A stretch of 64,000 nt of DNA from Nocardiopsis sp. CNR-923 (GCF_001942255.1 NZ_MKKC01000065.1:62001-126000); one strand, 5' to 3'. Positions 34,013-45,343 are shown, counted from the first letter of the stretch. The notes: generated by a model not told the origin, from the letters alone. Numbers and translations: made by a program.

Positions 34013-34059
34013 TCACGGATTTGGATTGCTAAATCCGTGACGTGAGAGTATCACGGATT
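34013..34059. promoter_or_regulatory. Operator with three copies of TCACGGATT in the divergent gap
   Basis: Perfect inverted repeat TCACGGATTT (34013-34022) / AAATCCGTGA (34031-34040) with an 8-base centre, then a further direct copy TCACGGATT (34051-34059), in the 109-bp gap between the 95-residue gene and the zf-CGNR gene. The arms and spacing fit a dimeric DNA-binding protein; the third copy suggests cooperative binding over the plus-strand promoter. Confidence 0.7.
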
Positions 34060-34088
34060 CAGGAGGAAAAGTCCGGTAGCTTGAAGGG

Positions 34089-34625
34089 ATGACGGTGCGC
34101 GAGTTCTACGAGATGCCGTGGATCGGCCGGGAACACCCCGTGTTCGACCTGACCAACACCGTCGTCGTCGGGGCTGGACCCGGGCGCGGCGACGTCGACT
34201 TCCTCGCCGATCCCGGGCTCACCGCGATCTGGCGCGAACGTGCGGGGGACCGGGCGTTGGCGCGGGAACCACTCGGTGCGTTGCGCGCGCTCCGGGAGCC
34301 GCTGCGCGCGGCCGTGGACGCCCAGGCGAACGGCGAACCGCTTCCGGACCCGGTCAGGGAGGAGCTCAACGGCCTCGCCGCGAAGGCCCCCGTGGCCCTG
34401 CGACTCGACGCCGACGGCGACCTCCGCCGCGAGGAGACGGCCCCCGGAGCAGGTCCCGCACTGGCGCGCGAGGCACTCGTGCTGCTGGCGGGTGAGGGCC
34501 GGGGCCGGATCCGCCGGTGCGACGCGCCCAGCTGCGGCATGTACTTCCTGCGAACACGCAGGGACCAGGCCTGGTGCTCGGTGGTCTGCGGGAACCGGGC
34601 GCGCGCCACCCGGCGGCGCGCGTGA
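34089..34625 (+). CDS. CGNR zinc-finger (ABATE-domain) regulator
   Basis: A 178-residue protein. The N-terminal two thirds is an ABATE-type stress-sensing domain, beginning with HPVFDLTNTV. The C-terminus is a CGNR zinc finger: RRCDAPSCGMYFLRTRRDQAWCS, then VVCGNRARATRRRA, with cysteines spaced for one zinc and the name-giving CGNR. Members are presumed DNA-binding regulators. It is divergently transcribed from a small alpha/beta protein, with a palindromic operator between them, so autoregulation plus control of the neighbour is likely. Confidence 0.87.
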   Translation: MTVREFYEMPWIGREHPVFDLTNTVVVGAGPGRGDVDFLADPGLTAIWRERAGDRALAREPLGALRALREPLRAAVDAQANGEPLPDPVREELNGLAAKAPVALRLDADGDLRREETAPGAGPALAREALVLLAGEGRGRIRRCDAPSCGMYFLRTRRDQAWCSVVCGNRARATRRRA

Positions 34626-34732
34626 GGGCGGGGTCCGGACCGACAGGGCGAGCCGGGCGCGGCCGGGCCGCGGCGACGCACGGGGCCGGGGGCTCTTCTC
34701 CCCGACACCCCGTGCGTACGGCCGCGCGCGCC

Positions 34733-35266
34733 CTACTCGCCGGTGGCGCCGTCGGCGAGTTCGCGCAGCACGTCCAGATGCCCGTTGTGCCGGGCGGTCT
34801 CCTCGATCATGTGCACCAGAACCCACCGCAGCGTCGCCCGCGTCCGGGCGTTGCGCGCGGTCGTGCCCAGCTCCAGCCGGGCCGTGATCTCCCGGGACCG
34901 GGCGCACTGGGCGTCGTACTCGTCCAGGAGTTCGCCCAACGGCCGTTCGGCGCCGACCCGGAACTCCGCGTCGGGATCCTCCTCCGAAGAGGGGCCGTTG
35001 TCGGGTTGGTTGATCATGACGCTCTCGAACCAGTAGGCCTCCACCCAGCGCAGGTGCGACACGACGCCGCCCACCGTCATCAGCGGTGAGCGCGGCAGCG
35101 GCGCTGCGCCCGCCAGGTGCGGAGCCAACCCCGCGCACTTGCGGCGCACGGTCGCGCGGTGCCAGTCCAGCCAGGTCGTGAGCATCGTGCGTTCGTCTGC
35201 GGCCAGGGGCGGGTCCACCCGTGCGGGCAGGGGGGTCGTGCCGACGTGGCCGGTGATGTCTCTCAT
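34733..35266 (-). CDS. DinB-family protein (DUF664)
   Basis: A 177-residue four-helix-bundle protein of the DinB/DUF664 type, related to thiol-dependent (mycothiol/bacillithiol) transferases. The metal-binding histidines are in WLDWHRATV, VVSHLRWVEAYWFE and EETARHNGHLDVLREL. ATG 35266 has AAGGAGAA 6-7 bases upstream on the minus strand. Mycothiol dependence is plausible in an actinomycete but not shown by the sequence. Confidence 0.87.
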   Translation of the reverse strand: MRDITGHVGTTPLPARVDPPLAADERTMLTTWLDWHRATVRRKCAGLAPHLAGAAPLPRSPLMTVGGVVSHLRWVEAYWFESVMINQPDNGPSSEEDPDAEFRVGAERPLGELLDEYDAQCARSREITARLELGTTARNARTRATLRWVLVHMIEETARHNGHLDVLRELADGATGE

Positions 35267-35344
35267 GCGGGTATTCTCCTTCGGGCCGCGCCCCACGGCC
35301 AGTCAATTCCCGGGGCGTCCGAAGGGTCCGCGCGAAGGGGGATC

Positions 35345-36160
35345 ATGACCGATCACAGGGGGTCGCGGCTGGGGCGGCAGTTGCTCGTGGGCGCGTGCGT
35401 CCTGGTCGCCGTAGCCCTGGTCGGAGCGGTCCTGGGCCCGGTGTGGTGGCTGGCGGCCCCGGACCGCGCGGTGGGCACCTCGCTGGGCGACGGCCAGGTC
35501 TTCACCGGCACGGCTCAGGAGGTGTTCGCGGGGGAGGGCTGGTTCGCGCTCATCACCGCCGCCGCCGGGATGGTGACCGGCTACGGCGCCTACATGGTCC
35601 AGTTCTGCCTCTCCCGACTCCGGATCCAGGACCTGCGCCTGGTGTGCCTGGTCGGCGGTTTCCTGGGCGCGGCGGTCGCGACCGTCCTGACCTGGCAGAT
35701 CGGTACGGCCCTGGACGCGCCCTTGCACGGGGCCGCGGCCGGGGCCGCACACGGCGAGTCCGTCACCGTCGGCCTGCAACTGCGCGCGACCGCGTTCCTG
35801 GCGGCCTGGCCCTTCCTGTTCGTCCTCCAGTACGGGCTTCTGGACGCGATCAGCATGGCGCGGGGCGACCTGCCGGGCGTCCCCCAGCCGGCACCCGCTC
35901 TTCGCTCCGAGGCGGAGGTCGCGGGCGTCCGCGTCACTGACGGCTCGGAGTCCACGTTCACGGCACCGCCCTCGGCGGACGGCGTCAGCGGCGGAGTGCC
36001 CGTGACCGGCCACGCACCCGCCGCCCATGACACGCCCGTCACCACCGAGCCGCTCGCCACCGCCGACTCAGCCGTGACCGGCCATGTACCCGCCACGGCC
36101 GAAACACCCGGCAATGGCGGCGCACCCGCCGTCGAGCCCGGTGAGCGCCCCGCCACCTGA
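35345..36160 (+). CDS. DUF2567-like membrane protein
   Basis: A 271-residue membrane protein with four hydrophobic segments: about residues 12-37 (LLVGACVLVAVALVGAVLG), 66-88, 100-118 and 146-165 (FLAAWPFLFVLQYGLL). A disordered Pro/Ala/Thr tail of about 90 residues contains repeated VTGHAPA/VTGHVPA. The topology and the GPVWWLAAP motif after TM1 match the actinobacterial DUF2567 family. Function unknown. ATG 35345 is chosen from GAAGGGGAT upstream and from the TM start. It converges on fadD with only 11 bp between stops. Confidence 0.8.
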   Translation: MTDHRGSRLGRQLLVGACVLVAVALVGAVLGPVWWLAAPDRAVGTSLGDGQVFTGTAQEVFAGEGWFALITAAAGMVTGYGAYMVQFCLSRLRIQDLRLVCLVGGFLGAAVATVLTWQIGTALDAPLHGAAAGAAHGESVTVGLQLRATAFLAAWPFLFVLQYGLLDAISMARGDLPGVPQPAPALRSEAEVAGVRVTDGSESTFTAPPSADGVSGGVPVTGHAPAAHDTPVTTEPLATADSAVTGHVPATAETPGNGGAPAVEPGERPAT

Positions 36161-36171
36161 GGACGCACTCC

Positions 36172-38040
<1,869 letters not shown>

Positions 38041-38170
38041 GTCACAACGCTACCGCTGGGTAGAGGCTCCGGCAACGGTCCGTGGCCGACTGTGCGCGAG
38101 TCCACCAGCCCTGTGGCGCAGGGGATGCGCGCTCGTGCCCGCCGTCACTCCGTGGCTTCGGGGGAGGGGG

Positions 38171-38655
38171 TCAGGGGGCGCCGATCGGCGCGGTGACCGC
38201 CTCGGTCAGCCGGATCAGATCAGCGGGCGCCAGCTCCATCTGAAGGCCTCGCCGCCCGGCCGACACGTAGACCGACGGCAACTGCGTCGCCGAGGCGTCG
38301 ACCACCGTGCGCAGCCGCTTGCGCTGGCCCAACGGGCTGATGCCGCCGCGCACGTACCCGGTGACCCGCTCCGCCCGGTCCGGGTCGGCCATCCTGGCCC
38401 GCTTCCCGCCCACCGCCGCTGCCAGCGCCTTCAGGTCCAGCGACAGGCTCACCGGCACCACCCCGACCGCGAACCGCCCGTCCACCTCGGCGACCAGCGT
38501 CTTGAAGACCCGTTCACGGGGGACCCCGAGCGCCTCCGCGGCGTCGCGCCGTAGGAGCGCCCGTCGCGGTCGCCGTCCACCGAGTAGGGGTGCAGGGTGT
38601 AGGGGGTCCTGGCCCGCCCGGCGGCCACGGTCGCGGGTGTGCCCCGTCCACTCAT
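38171..38655 (-). CDS. ybaK: YbaK/EbsC-type Cys-tRNA(Pro) deacylase (one-base deletion in the sequence)
   Basis: YbaK hydrolyses mischarged Cys-tRNA(Pro) or related species. The N-terminal part MSGRGTPATVAAGRARTPYTLHPYSVDGD is in one frame. The rest (RDAAEALGVPRERVFKTLVAEVDG, VGGKRARMADPDRAERVTGYVRGGISPLGQ) is in another. A missing C at about 38547 (TAC-GGC-CGC-GAC) joins them into 161 residues, normal for the family. The substrate-pocket Lys is in FKTLV and the GISPLGQ loop is conserved. Confidence 0.88.
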
Positions 38656-38818
38656 GCCCGGATCCTCCTCGACTCTGGCGAACACTGACGGTCGCGGGCA
38701 CCGGTCACGTCCGGCGCACGGCGACCGCACCGACCCGCACCGACCCGCACCAGTAGGCTAGGGCGTCTCCCGCGGAGGCATACCCCGCAGCCAGACGGGC
38801 GGCATCCCGCCACACGTC

Positions 38819-39595
38819 CTAGTTGAAGCAGACGCCGTTGTTGAGGAAGGGACCGGCGGGCAGGTTGGGCAGGGTGGGAGCGTCCACGATCCGGTTCTCC
38901 CGGCGCAGGAAGCGCGCGGCCACCGCCAGGCGCGTGGCGGCGTCCTCCGCCTCCAGCAGGCGCTGCTTCTCCGCCTGGTCCAGCACCATCGACGCGGCCA
39001 CGGTGTACGACAGCGCGATCGGGTCCTTGGGCAGTTCGGGATGGGTCTCCGGCGCCATGCCGATGGCGGCCAGGCGCTCGCAGTAGGTGTCGTACAGGTC
39101 GCGGACCCGCTCGGCGTGCTCGTCGGCGTCCGGACCCACGGCCTCGGGCAGGAACGCCACGGACGCGGTCGAGTACTCGTCCGCGGAGGACGGATCGACC
39201 TCGGACAGGTCGGTGACGGTGAACCGCGCTCCGCCCTCGACGACCAGGTCGTAGCGCCCGTCCCGGTAGGTGCGCACGTCCCGGACCACGGCCGTGCAGC
39301 CCGTCGCGCTCACCCTCGGCAGGGCCACGTCCGAGCCGCCGGTGGTGGGGACCCCCGTGTCGGCGCCGCCCGAACCCTGGCCGGACTCGCTGGCCACCTC
39401 GTGGCCCAGTTCGATCCACACCACGCCGAAGCGGTGCGGACCGCCCCGGTGCGTCCCTCCCTCGCCCCCGGCCAGGCTCGGCCCCAGGAGTTCGGAGACC
39501 AGGCGGCGGTAGCGCCGCTCGAACACGTGCAGGGGGACGCTCATACCGGGGAACAGCACGGTGTTGAGCGGAAAGATCGGCAGTGCCACGGGCAT
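38819..39595 (-). CDS. LON substrate-binding domain protein
   Basis: A 258-residue protein made of a Lon N-terminal (PUA-like) domain without the AAA+ or protease parts. It begins MPVALPIFPLNTVLFPGMSVPLHVFERRYR, the diagnostic Lon N-terminal motif, and ends in a helical segment (DPIALSYTVAASMVLDQAEKQRLLEAED). ATG 39595 is the natural start; the open frame extends upstream without similarity. Stand-alone LON-domain proteins are common in actinobacteria and their role is unknown. Confidence 0.88.
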   Translation of the reverse strand: MPVALPIFPLNTVLFPGMSVPLHVFERRYRRLVSELLGPSLAGGEGGTHRGGPHRFGVVWIELGHEVASESGQGSGGADTGVPTTGGSDVALPRVSATGCTAVVRDVRTYRDGRYDLVVEGGARFTVTDLSEVDPSSADEYSTASVAFLPEAVGPDADEHAERVRDLYDTYCERLAAIGMAPETHPELPKDPIALSYTVAASMVLDQAEKQRLLEAEDAATRLAVAARFLRRENRIVDAPTLPNLPAGPFLNNGVCFN

Positions 39596-39661
39596 GGTTC
39601 CAGTATGCCCGGCGCGCCGTGACCGTGGCGTGGCGCACCCGTCACGCGGACCGCACGCCGA

Positions 39662-39688
39662 CCGGGCCGCGCGCACGGCGCGGCCCGG
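39662..39688 (-). terminator. Terminator after the ferritin gene
   Basis: Perfect 11-bp stem CCGGGCCGCGC / GCGCGGCCCGG with a 5-base loop, downstream of the minus-strand ferritin gene. Confidence 0.55.
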
Positions 39689-39758
39689 GAGGGCGCCCGG
39701 CCTCCCCCCGGGGCCGGACGCCCGTACCCGGGCCAGGACGAACCGGACCGGCCCGAGG

Positions 39759-40319
39759 TCAGGACACCGAGGGACCCGCCGTCTCGGGCGCGTCCTGGCT
39801 GCCGTGGTCCTCGCTGGGCATGTCGCGCGCCACGAAGGTCTCCACGTCGAAGAGGTTGCCGTCGGCGCGGTCGATGACGTTGAGCAGGGTCGACATCGTG
39901 GCGACCTCCTCCGTCTGCTCCTGGACGAACCACTGGAGGAACTGCTCACCCGCGTAGTCGTCCTCGTCACGAGCGACCTTGGCCAGACGGTGGATCTGGT
40001 CGGTCACCTCGCGCTCCTGGCGCAGGGCGAGCGCCGCCAGGTCGCGGGCGGTGGCGAAATCAGTCTCGATCGCGTCCACGCCGGGAAAGACGAAGTCCAC
40101 GTCGCTGTCGATGAGGTATCGCACGATCATCTGTGCGTGGTCGCGCTCCTCCAGCGACTGATCATAGAAGACTCGCGCCAACTGCGGAAGGTCGTGTGCG
40201 TCAAACCACGCCGCGATGGCTACGTACTGGTGCGACGCGGTGAACTCGTGTCGTACCTGGTCAACCAGGAGACGGTGGAACTTGGAAAGGCCGCTGTCGC
40301 CGCTCTTGCTCGAAGTCAT
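39759..40319 (-). CDS. Ferritin
   Basis: A 186-residue ferritin-like iron-storage protein resembling mycobacterial BfrB. The ferroxidase-centre residues fall in FHRLLVDQVRHEFTASHQYVAIA, QSLEERDHAQMIVRYLID and FLQWFVQEQTEEVATMSTLL (Glu and His ligands of helices 1, 2, 3 and 4). ATG 40319 is chosen because it gives the compact N-terminus MTSSKSGDSGLSKFHRLL; an in-frame start at 40337 is also open. The upstream region carries DtxR/IdeR-like sites, consistent with iron regulation. Confidence 0.92.
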   Translation of the reverse strand: MTSSKSGDSGLSKFHRLLVDQVRHEFTASHQYVAIAAWFDAHDLPQLARVFYDQSLEERDHAQMIVRYLIDSDVDFVFPGVDAIETDFATARDLAALALRQEREVTDQIHRLAKVARDEDDYAGEQFLQWFVQEQTEEVATMSTLLNVIDRADGNLFDVETFVARDMPSEDHGSQDAPETAGPSVS

Positions 40320-40405
40320 GCCATCACGATAACTCATTCAAATGCATTTAGCGACACGCGGCAAAACGCTCTTTAATTTCTTAGGCAAGCCTTTCAGAAC
40401 ATGAC

Positions 40406-40424
40406 TGAGGTTAGGTGTTCCAAA
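40406..40424 (-). promoter_or_regulatory. IdeR/DtxR-like iron box upstream of ferritin
   Basis: TGAGGTTAGGTGTTCCAAA matches the 19-bp IdeR consensus TWAGGTTAGSCTWACCTWA at 14 positions, including nine of ten in the left half. A second GTTAGG lies 17 bases on (40425-40430) and a palindromic AGGCAAGCCT at 40383-40392. All are 60-110 bases upstream of the ferritin start, where IdeR acts as an activator in mycobacteria. Confidence 0.5.
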
Positions 40425-40557
40425 GTTAGGCGACACTTCTTCGGGTCTTTTTTGCGGGGCTGGTCGGCGATGGCCCCGGACACCGCGACCCACCGGCCGC
40501 GCACGTGTGCTGTCCAACATTCGGACACGGCGCCCGCGGTCACGGGGGGAAGCACCC

Positions 40558-40563
40558 TAGACT
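40558..40563 (+). promoter_or_regulatory. -10 box of the histidine operon
   Basis: TAGACT lies 6 bases before the hisD GTG. The transcript would begin at the start codon, giving a leaderless message. No convincing -35 is seen. There is no room for a leader peptide or ribosome site. Confidence 0.45.
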
Positions 40564-40569
40564 GGGGCC

Positions 40570-41870
40570 GTGATCAGTCGAATCGACCTCCGAGGCACCC
40601 AAGGCGACCCCCGCCTCGCGCTCCCGCGCGCGGAACTGGACGTGGCGGACGCGGCCGAGCGCGTCCGCCCCCTGTGTGAGGACGTGCGCCATCGCGGGAC
40701 CGAGGCGCTGATCGAACTCACCGAACGCTTCGACGGCGTGCGCCTCACCGACATCCGGGTCCCCCGCCAGGCGATCGACGCCGCCCTGACCGACCTCGAC
40801 CCCGCCGTGCGGGCCGCGCTGGAGGAGTCCGTCCGCCGCGTCCGCAAGGTCCACCGCGACCAGCGCCGCACCGACCACACCACCCGGGTCGTGCCCGGCG
40901 GCACCGTCACGGAGAGGTGGATCCCCGTCGACCGCGTCGGCCTCTACGTGCCCGGCGGTCGCGCCGTGTACCCGTCCAGCGTCATCATGAACGTCGTCCC
41001 CGCCCAGGAGGCGGGCGTGGCGTCCCTGGCCGTCACCTCGCCGCCCCAGCGCGAGTTCGGCGGGCTGCCCCACCCGACCATCCTCGCCGCCTGCGCCCTG
41101 CTCGGCGTCGACGAGGTCTACGCGGTCGGCGGCGCACAGGCCGTGGCCATGTTCGCCTACGGAGCGGGCGAGTGCGCGCGCGCCGACATGGTCACCGGTC
41201 CCGGCAACATCTGGGTGGCCGCGGCCAAGCGCCTGCTCAAGGGAGTCATCGGCATCGACGCCGAGGCCGGGCCCACCGAGATCGCCGTCCTGGCCGACGC
41301 CACGGCCAACCCCGACTACGTGGCGGCCGACCTCATCAGCCAGGCCGAACACGACGTCGTCGCCGCCTCCGTCCTGGTCACCCCGGACGAGGCCCTGGCC
41401 GACGCGGTCACCGACCGCCTGGCCGAGCGCGTCCCCGCCACCAAGCACGCGGACCGCGTCCGCGAGGCCCTCGGGGGTCCCCAGTCCGGCATCGTCCTGG
41501 TCGACGACGTCGAACACGGGCTCGCGTCGTGGACGCCTACGCCGCCGAGCACCTGGAGATCATGACCGCCGACGCCGCCGGCGTCGCCGCCCGTGTGCGC
41601 AACGCCGGAGCGATCTTCGTCGGCGACCACTCGCCGGTGTCCCTCGGCGACTACGCCGCCGGGTCCAACCACGTCCTGCCCACGGGTGGGTGCGCCTGCC
41701 ACAGCGGCGGTCTGAGCGTCCAGACCTTCCTGCGCGGCGTGCACGTGGTCTCCTACGACCGCGACGCGCTGGCCGAGGTCGCCCACCACGTCGTCACCCT
41801 GGCCAACGCCGAGGACCTGCCGGCGCACGGAGAGGCGATCACCGCCCGCACCGGCGACGGCACGGCCTGA
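40570..41870 (+). CDS. hisD: Histidinol dehydrogenase (one-base deletion in the sequence)
   Basis: HisD carries out the last two steps of histidine synthesis, oxidising L-histidinol to histidine with NAD. The motifs [42 protein letters not shown] and [12 protein letters not shown] are in the first frame and the zinc/active-site region [28 protein letters not shown] in the second. A C missing at about 41525 (CTC-GCC-GTC-GTG) accounts for the switch. Repaired length is 433 residues, as expected. The GTG start directly follows a -10 box, so it is probably leaderless. Confidence 0.95.
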
Positions 41871-41910
41871 GGACCCGACGGACGACCCGACACACCAAGA
41901 GCGTGCAACC

Positions 41911-43020
41911 GTGAGCTTCACACTGAACGACCTGCCCCTCCGCGAGGACCTGCGCGGCCAGTCGCCCTACGGCGCGCCGCAGCTGCCCGTGGACGTGGCG
42001 CTCAACACCAACGAGAACCCGTACCCGCCCTCGCCGCGGCTGGCCAAGGCCCTGGCCGAGGCGGTCGCCGACACCGCACAGGGCCTCAACCGCTACCCCG
42101 ACCGCGACGCCGTGTACCTGCGCGAGCGGCTCGCCGACTACCTCGGGCACGGGCTGGACGCCCGCCAGGTGTGGGCGGCCAACGGGTCCAACGAGATCCT
42201 CCAGCAGGTCCTCCAGGCCTTCGGCGGCCCCGGGCGCACGGCGATGGGCTTCGAACCCTCCTACGCCATGCACCCGGTCATCTCGCGGGGCACCAACACC
42301 GGGTGGGTGTCCGTGCCCCGCGACGACCGGTTCCGGATCGACGCCGACGCAGCCCTGGCCGCGATCGCCGAGCACCGGCCCAGCATCGTCTTCCTCACCT
42401 CGCCCAACAATCCCACCGGCACCGCGCTCGACATCGACGAGATCCGGCGCGTCGCCGAGGCCGCCCCGGGCGTGGTCGTCGTCGACGAGGCCTACGCCGA
42501 GTTCCGTCGCCAGGGCACGCCCAGCGCCCTGACCCTGCTGCCGGAGCACCCCCGGCTCATCGTCTCGCGCACCATGTCCAAGGCCTTCGCCCTGGCCGGC
42601 GCCCGCCTCGGCTACCTCGCCGCCCACCCGGCCGTGGTCGACGCCCTCCAACTGGTCCGCCTCCCCTACCACCTGTCCGCCGTCACCCAGGCGGTGGCCG
42701 CCACCGCGCTCGACCACGCCGACGAACTCCTCGCCGCCGTCGCCGACCTGCGCGCCGAACGCGACCGCCTCGTCGGCTGGCTGCGCGAACGGGGATTCTC
42801 CGTCGCCGACTCCGACGCCAACTTCGTCATGTTCGGGGAGTTCGAGGACCGCACCGCGGTGTGGCACGCCATGCTCGACCAGCAGGTCCTCATCCGCGAG
42901 GTCGGCCCGCCCGGGTGGCTGCGCGTCACCGTGGGCACCCCCGACGAGATGGCCGCCTTCCGCCGAGCCCTGCTCCGGGCCGCGGGCCCGCGGGCCACCC
43001 GCCGCCCACCGTCGCCGTAG
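41911..43020 (+). CDS. hisC: Histidinol-phosphate aminotransferase
   Basis: PLP-dependent class I/II aminotransferase of 369 residues that converts imidazole acetol phosphate to histidinol phosphate. [13 protein letters not shown] is the family N-terminal motif, [12 protein letters not shown] binds the cofactor, [10 protein letters not shown] holds the PLP-ring Asp/Tyr, and [17 protein letters not shown] carries the Schiff-base Lys. The frame is intact. The GTG start is 40 bp after hisD. Second gene of the his operon. Confidence 0.95.
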   Translation: MSFTLNDLPLREDLRGQSPYGAPQLPVDVALNTNENPYPPSPRLAKALAEAVADTAQGLNRYPDRDAVYLRERLADYLGHGLDARQVWAANGSNEILQQVLQAFGGPGRTAMGFEPSYAMHPVISRGTNTGWVSVPRDDRFRIDADAALAAIAEHRPSIVFLTSPNNPTGTALDIDEIRRVAEAAPGVVVVDEAYAEFRRQGTPSALTLLPEHPRLIVSRTMSKAFALAGARLGYLAAHPAVVDALQLVRLPYHLSAVTQAVAATALDHADELLAAVADLRAERDRLVGWLRERGFSVADSDANFVMFGEFEDRTAVWHAMLDQQVLIREVGPPGWLRVTVGTPDEMAAFRRALLRAAGPRATRRPPSP

Positions 43021-43115
43021 CCGCCCGGCGTGGGTGGGCCACCACCCTCGACGGACGGCCTCCGGCCGCGGCACACCGCGGGACCCACGCTCCAACCACC
43101 ACCGAGAGAGTCACC

Positions 43116-43708
43116 ATGAGCCGCACCGGACGCGTCGAACGCACCACCAAGGAAACCAAGGTCCTGGTCGAGATCGACCTCGACGGCACCGGCGTCGCCG
43201 ACGTCTCCACCGGCGTCGGGTTCTTCGACCACATGCTGGACCAGCTCGCCAAGCACGGCCTGTTCGACCTCACCGTGCGCACCGAGGGCGACCTGCACAT
43301 CGACACCCACCACACCATGGAGGACACCGCGCTCGCCCTGGGCGCCGCCTTCCGCGAGGCGCTCGGCGACAAGCGCGGCATCCGCCGCTTCGCCGACGCA
43401 AGGTGCCCCTGGACGAGGCCCTGGCCGAGGTGACCGTCGACGTGTCGGGCCGCCCCTACCTCGTGCACAGCGAGCCCGAGGGCATGGCGCCGACCATCGG
43501 CCGCGACTACGACACCACCATGACCCGCCACATCCTGGAGTCGTTCGTCGCCCAGGCGCGCGTGGCCCTGCACGTGCGCGTGCCCTACGGACGCAACGCC
43601 CACCACATCGTCGAGTGCCAGTTCAAGGCCCTGGCCCGGGCCCTGCGCGCCGCGACGGAGAACGATCCGCGCGTCACCGGCGTCCCGTCCACCAAGGGCG
43701 CCCTGTAG
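43116..43708 (+). CDS. hisB: Imidazoleglycerol-phosphate dehydratase (one-base deletion in the sequence)
   Basis: Monofunctional HisB, which removes water from imidazole glycerol phosphate. Manganese-binding motifs are [30 protein letters not shown] and, in the second frame, [21 protein letters not shown]. The frame breaks inside [14 protein letters not shown] where GACGCCAAG is written GACGCAAG (about 43399). One added C restores a 197-residue protein, the standard length. It starts with ATG 43116 preceded by GAGAGAG. Confidence 0.95.
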
Positions 43709-43870
43709 ATGGACACCACCCTGTGGGGAGTGCTCCTCCTCGTCCTGGGCGGATTCCTCGTCGGGGGCGCGTACTCCCTGTGGAAGGCCAACCGGGCCCT
43801 CGCCGTCGGCCTCGGCGTGTGCGCGGCCCTGGCCGTGGCCGCCGGCGTGCTCCGGCTGGGCTACTTCTAG
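43709..43870 (+). CDS. Small two-TM membrane protein inside the his operon
   Basis: A 53-residue protein that begins directly after the hisB stop (no gap) and ends 16 bases before hisH. Two hydrophobic helices: [21 protein letters not shown] and [19 protein letters not shown], joined by WKANR. The codon use is strongly GC3-biased, like its neighbours. Small membrane proteins occupy this slot in other actinomycete his operons. Function unknown. It is short enough to be missed by length-filtered gene calling. Confidence 0.72.
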   Translation: MDTTLWGVLLLVLGGFLVGGAYSLWKANRALAVGLGVCAALAVAAGVLRLGYF

Positions 43871-43886
43871 CGGAAAGGCAGGCTTC

Positions 43887-44543
43887 ATGCCGTCACGAGT
43901 GGTCGTCTTCGACTACGGATCGGGCAACCTGCGTTCGGCGCAGCGCGCCATGGAGCGCACCGGCGCGGACGTGACCGTCACCTCTGACCCGCACGCCGCC
44001 CTCGACGCGGACGGGCTCGTCGTCCCCGGCGTGGGCGCGTTCAGCGCCTGCATGTCCAGTCTGCGCGCGGCGGGCGGCGACCGGATCATCGGCAAGCGCG
44101 TGGCCGGGGGCCGCCCCGTCCTGGGCATCTGCGTGGGCATGCAGGTCCTCTTCGAGCGCGGCGTCGAACAGTCCGACGTCCGCGCCGAGGACGTCGCCAC
44201 CGAGGGCTGCGGCGAGTGGCCCGGCACCGTCGAGCGCCTGCGCGCGCCGGTCGTCCCGCACATGGGCTGGAACACCGTCCGTCCGCCCGGGGACACCCGT
44301 CTCCTCGCCGGGATCGGCGCCGGGGACCGCTTCTACTTCGTGCACTCCTACGCCGTGCGCACCTGGGAGTTCACGCCCACCAACGAGCGCATCCCCGCTC
44401 CGGGGGTGACCTGGTCCGAGCACGGCGAGCCGTTCGTGGCCGCGGTCGAGAACGGACCCCTGTGCGCCACCCAGTTCCACCCGGAGAAGTCCGGCGACGC
44501 GGGCGCCCGCGTGCTGGCCAACTGGGTGGGCACGCTCGGGTGA
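43887..44543 (+). CDS. hisH: Imidazole glycerol phosphate synthase glutaminase subunit
   Basis: Class I glutamine amidotransferase of 218 residues that supplies ammonia to HisF. The nucleophile Cys is in [14 protein letters not shown]; the His/Glu pair is in [11 protein letters not shown]. The N-terminal [17 protein letters not shown] and the oxyanion-hole VVPGVGAF are standard. The frame is intact. AGGCAGGC precedes the ATG. Confidence 0.95.
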   Translation: MPSRVVVFDYGSGNLRSAQRAMERTGADVTVTSDPHAALDADGLVVPGVGAFSACMSSLRAAGGDRIIGKRVAGGRPVLGICVGMQVLFERGVEQSDVRAEDVATEGCGEWPGTVERLRAPVVPHMGWNTVRPPGDTRLLAGIGAGDRFYFVHSYAVRTWEFTPTNERIPAPGVTWSEHGEPFVAAVENGPLCATQFHPEKSGDAGARVLANWVGTLG

Positions 44544-44590
44544 CCCCAGGCACCCCACTCACTCCTCAGTACCGACCACGGGAAGGTTCC

Positions 44591-45343
44591 ATGACTGACA
44601 CCGCGCCGTCCACCGCACTCGAACTGCTGCCCGCCGTGGACGTGTCGGGCGGGCAGGCCGTCCAGCTCGTCCAGGGCGAGGCGGGCTCCGGCGGACGCTA
44701 CGGAGACCCGCTCACCGCCGCCGCGCGATGGCAGGAGGCCGGAGCCGAGTGGATCCACCTGGTGGACCTCGACGCCGCCTTCGGCCGCGGCCACAACCGG
44801 GACCTGCTGCGCGAGATCGTCGGCCGGCTGGACGTGAAGGTGGAGATGTCCGGCGGCATCCGCGACGACGAGTCGCTCGCCGCCGCCCTGGCCACCGGCT
44901 GCGCCCGCGTCAACATCGGCACCGCGGCCCTGGAGAACCCCGAGTGGTGCGCCAAGATCATCGCCGAGCACGGGGACCGCATCGCCATCGGCCTGGACGT
45001 GCGCGGCACGACCCTGGCCGCCCGCGGCTGGACCCGCGAGGGCGGTGACCTGTTCACCACCCTGGAACGTTTGGAGTCGCAGGGCTGCGCCCGCTACGTG
45101 GTCACCGACGTCAACAAGGACGGCACGCTCAAGGGTCCCAATCTCGACCTGCTGCGCTCGGTGTGCGCGCGCACCGGCAAGCCCGTCGTGGCCAGCGGCG
45201 GCGTGTCCAGTCTCGACGACCTCACCGCCATCGCCTCGCTCGTCCCCGAGGGTGTGGAGGGCGCCATCATGGGCACGGCCCTGTACGAGGGCGCCTTCAC
45301 CCTGGAGGACGCCCTGGCCGCGGTGCGGGGGGAGCGGTCGTGA
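44591..45343 (+). CDS. priA: PriA: bifunctional HisA/TrpF isomerase
   Basis: A 250-residue TIM-barrel isomerase. In actinobacteria this enzyme (PriA) isomerises both ProFAR (histidine) and PRA (tryptophan) and replaces TrpF. The two general acid/base aspartates are in [16 protein letters not shown] and [30 protein letters not shown] and [13 protein letters not shown] bind the two phosphates. No trpF is present beside trpC-trpB-trpA in this window, which supports the dual role. ATG 44591 has GGAAGG upstream. The stop overlaps the hisF GTG by 4 bases. Confidence 0.92.
   Translation: MTDTAPSTALELLPAVDVSGGQAVQLVQGEAGSGGRYGDPLTAAARWQEAGAEWIHLVDLDAAFGRGHNRDLLREIVGRLDVKVEMSGGIRDDESLAAALATGCARVNIGTAALENPEWCAKIIAEHGDRIAIGLDVRGTTLAARGWTREGGDLFTTLERLESQGCARYVVTDVNKDGTLKGPNLDLLRSVCARTGKPVVASGGVSSLDDLTAIASLVPEGVEGAIMGTALYEGAFTLEDALAAVRGERS

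Noticed and set aside
40570..41870. hisD, hisB, hisF and trpB as pseudogenes
   Set aside because: All functional motifs are intact on both sides of each break and a single base repairs each. Loss of both the His and Trp pathways by the same kind of one-base deletion is implausible.
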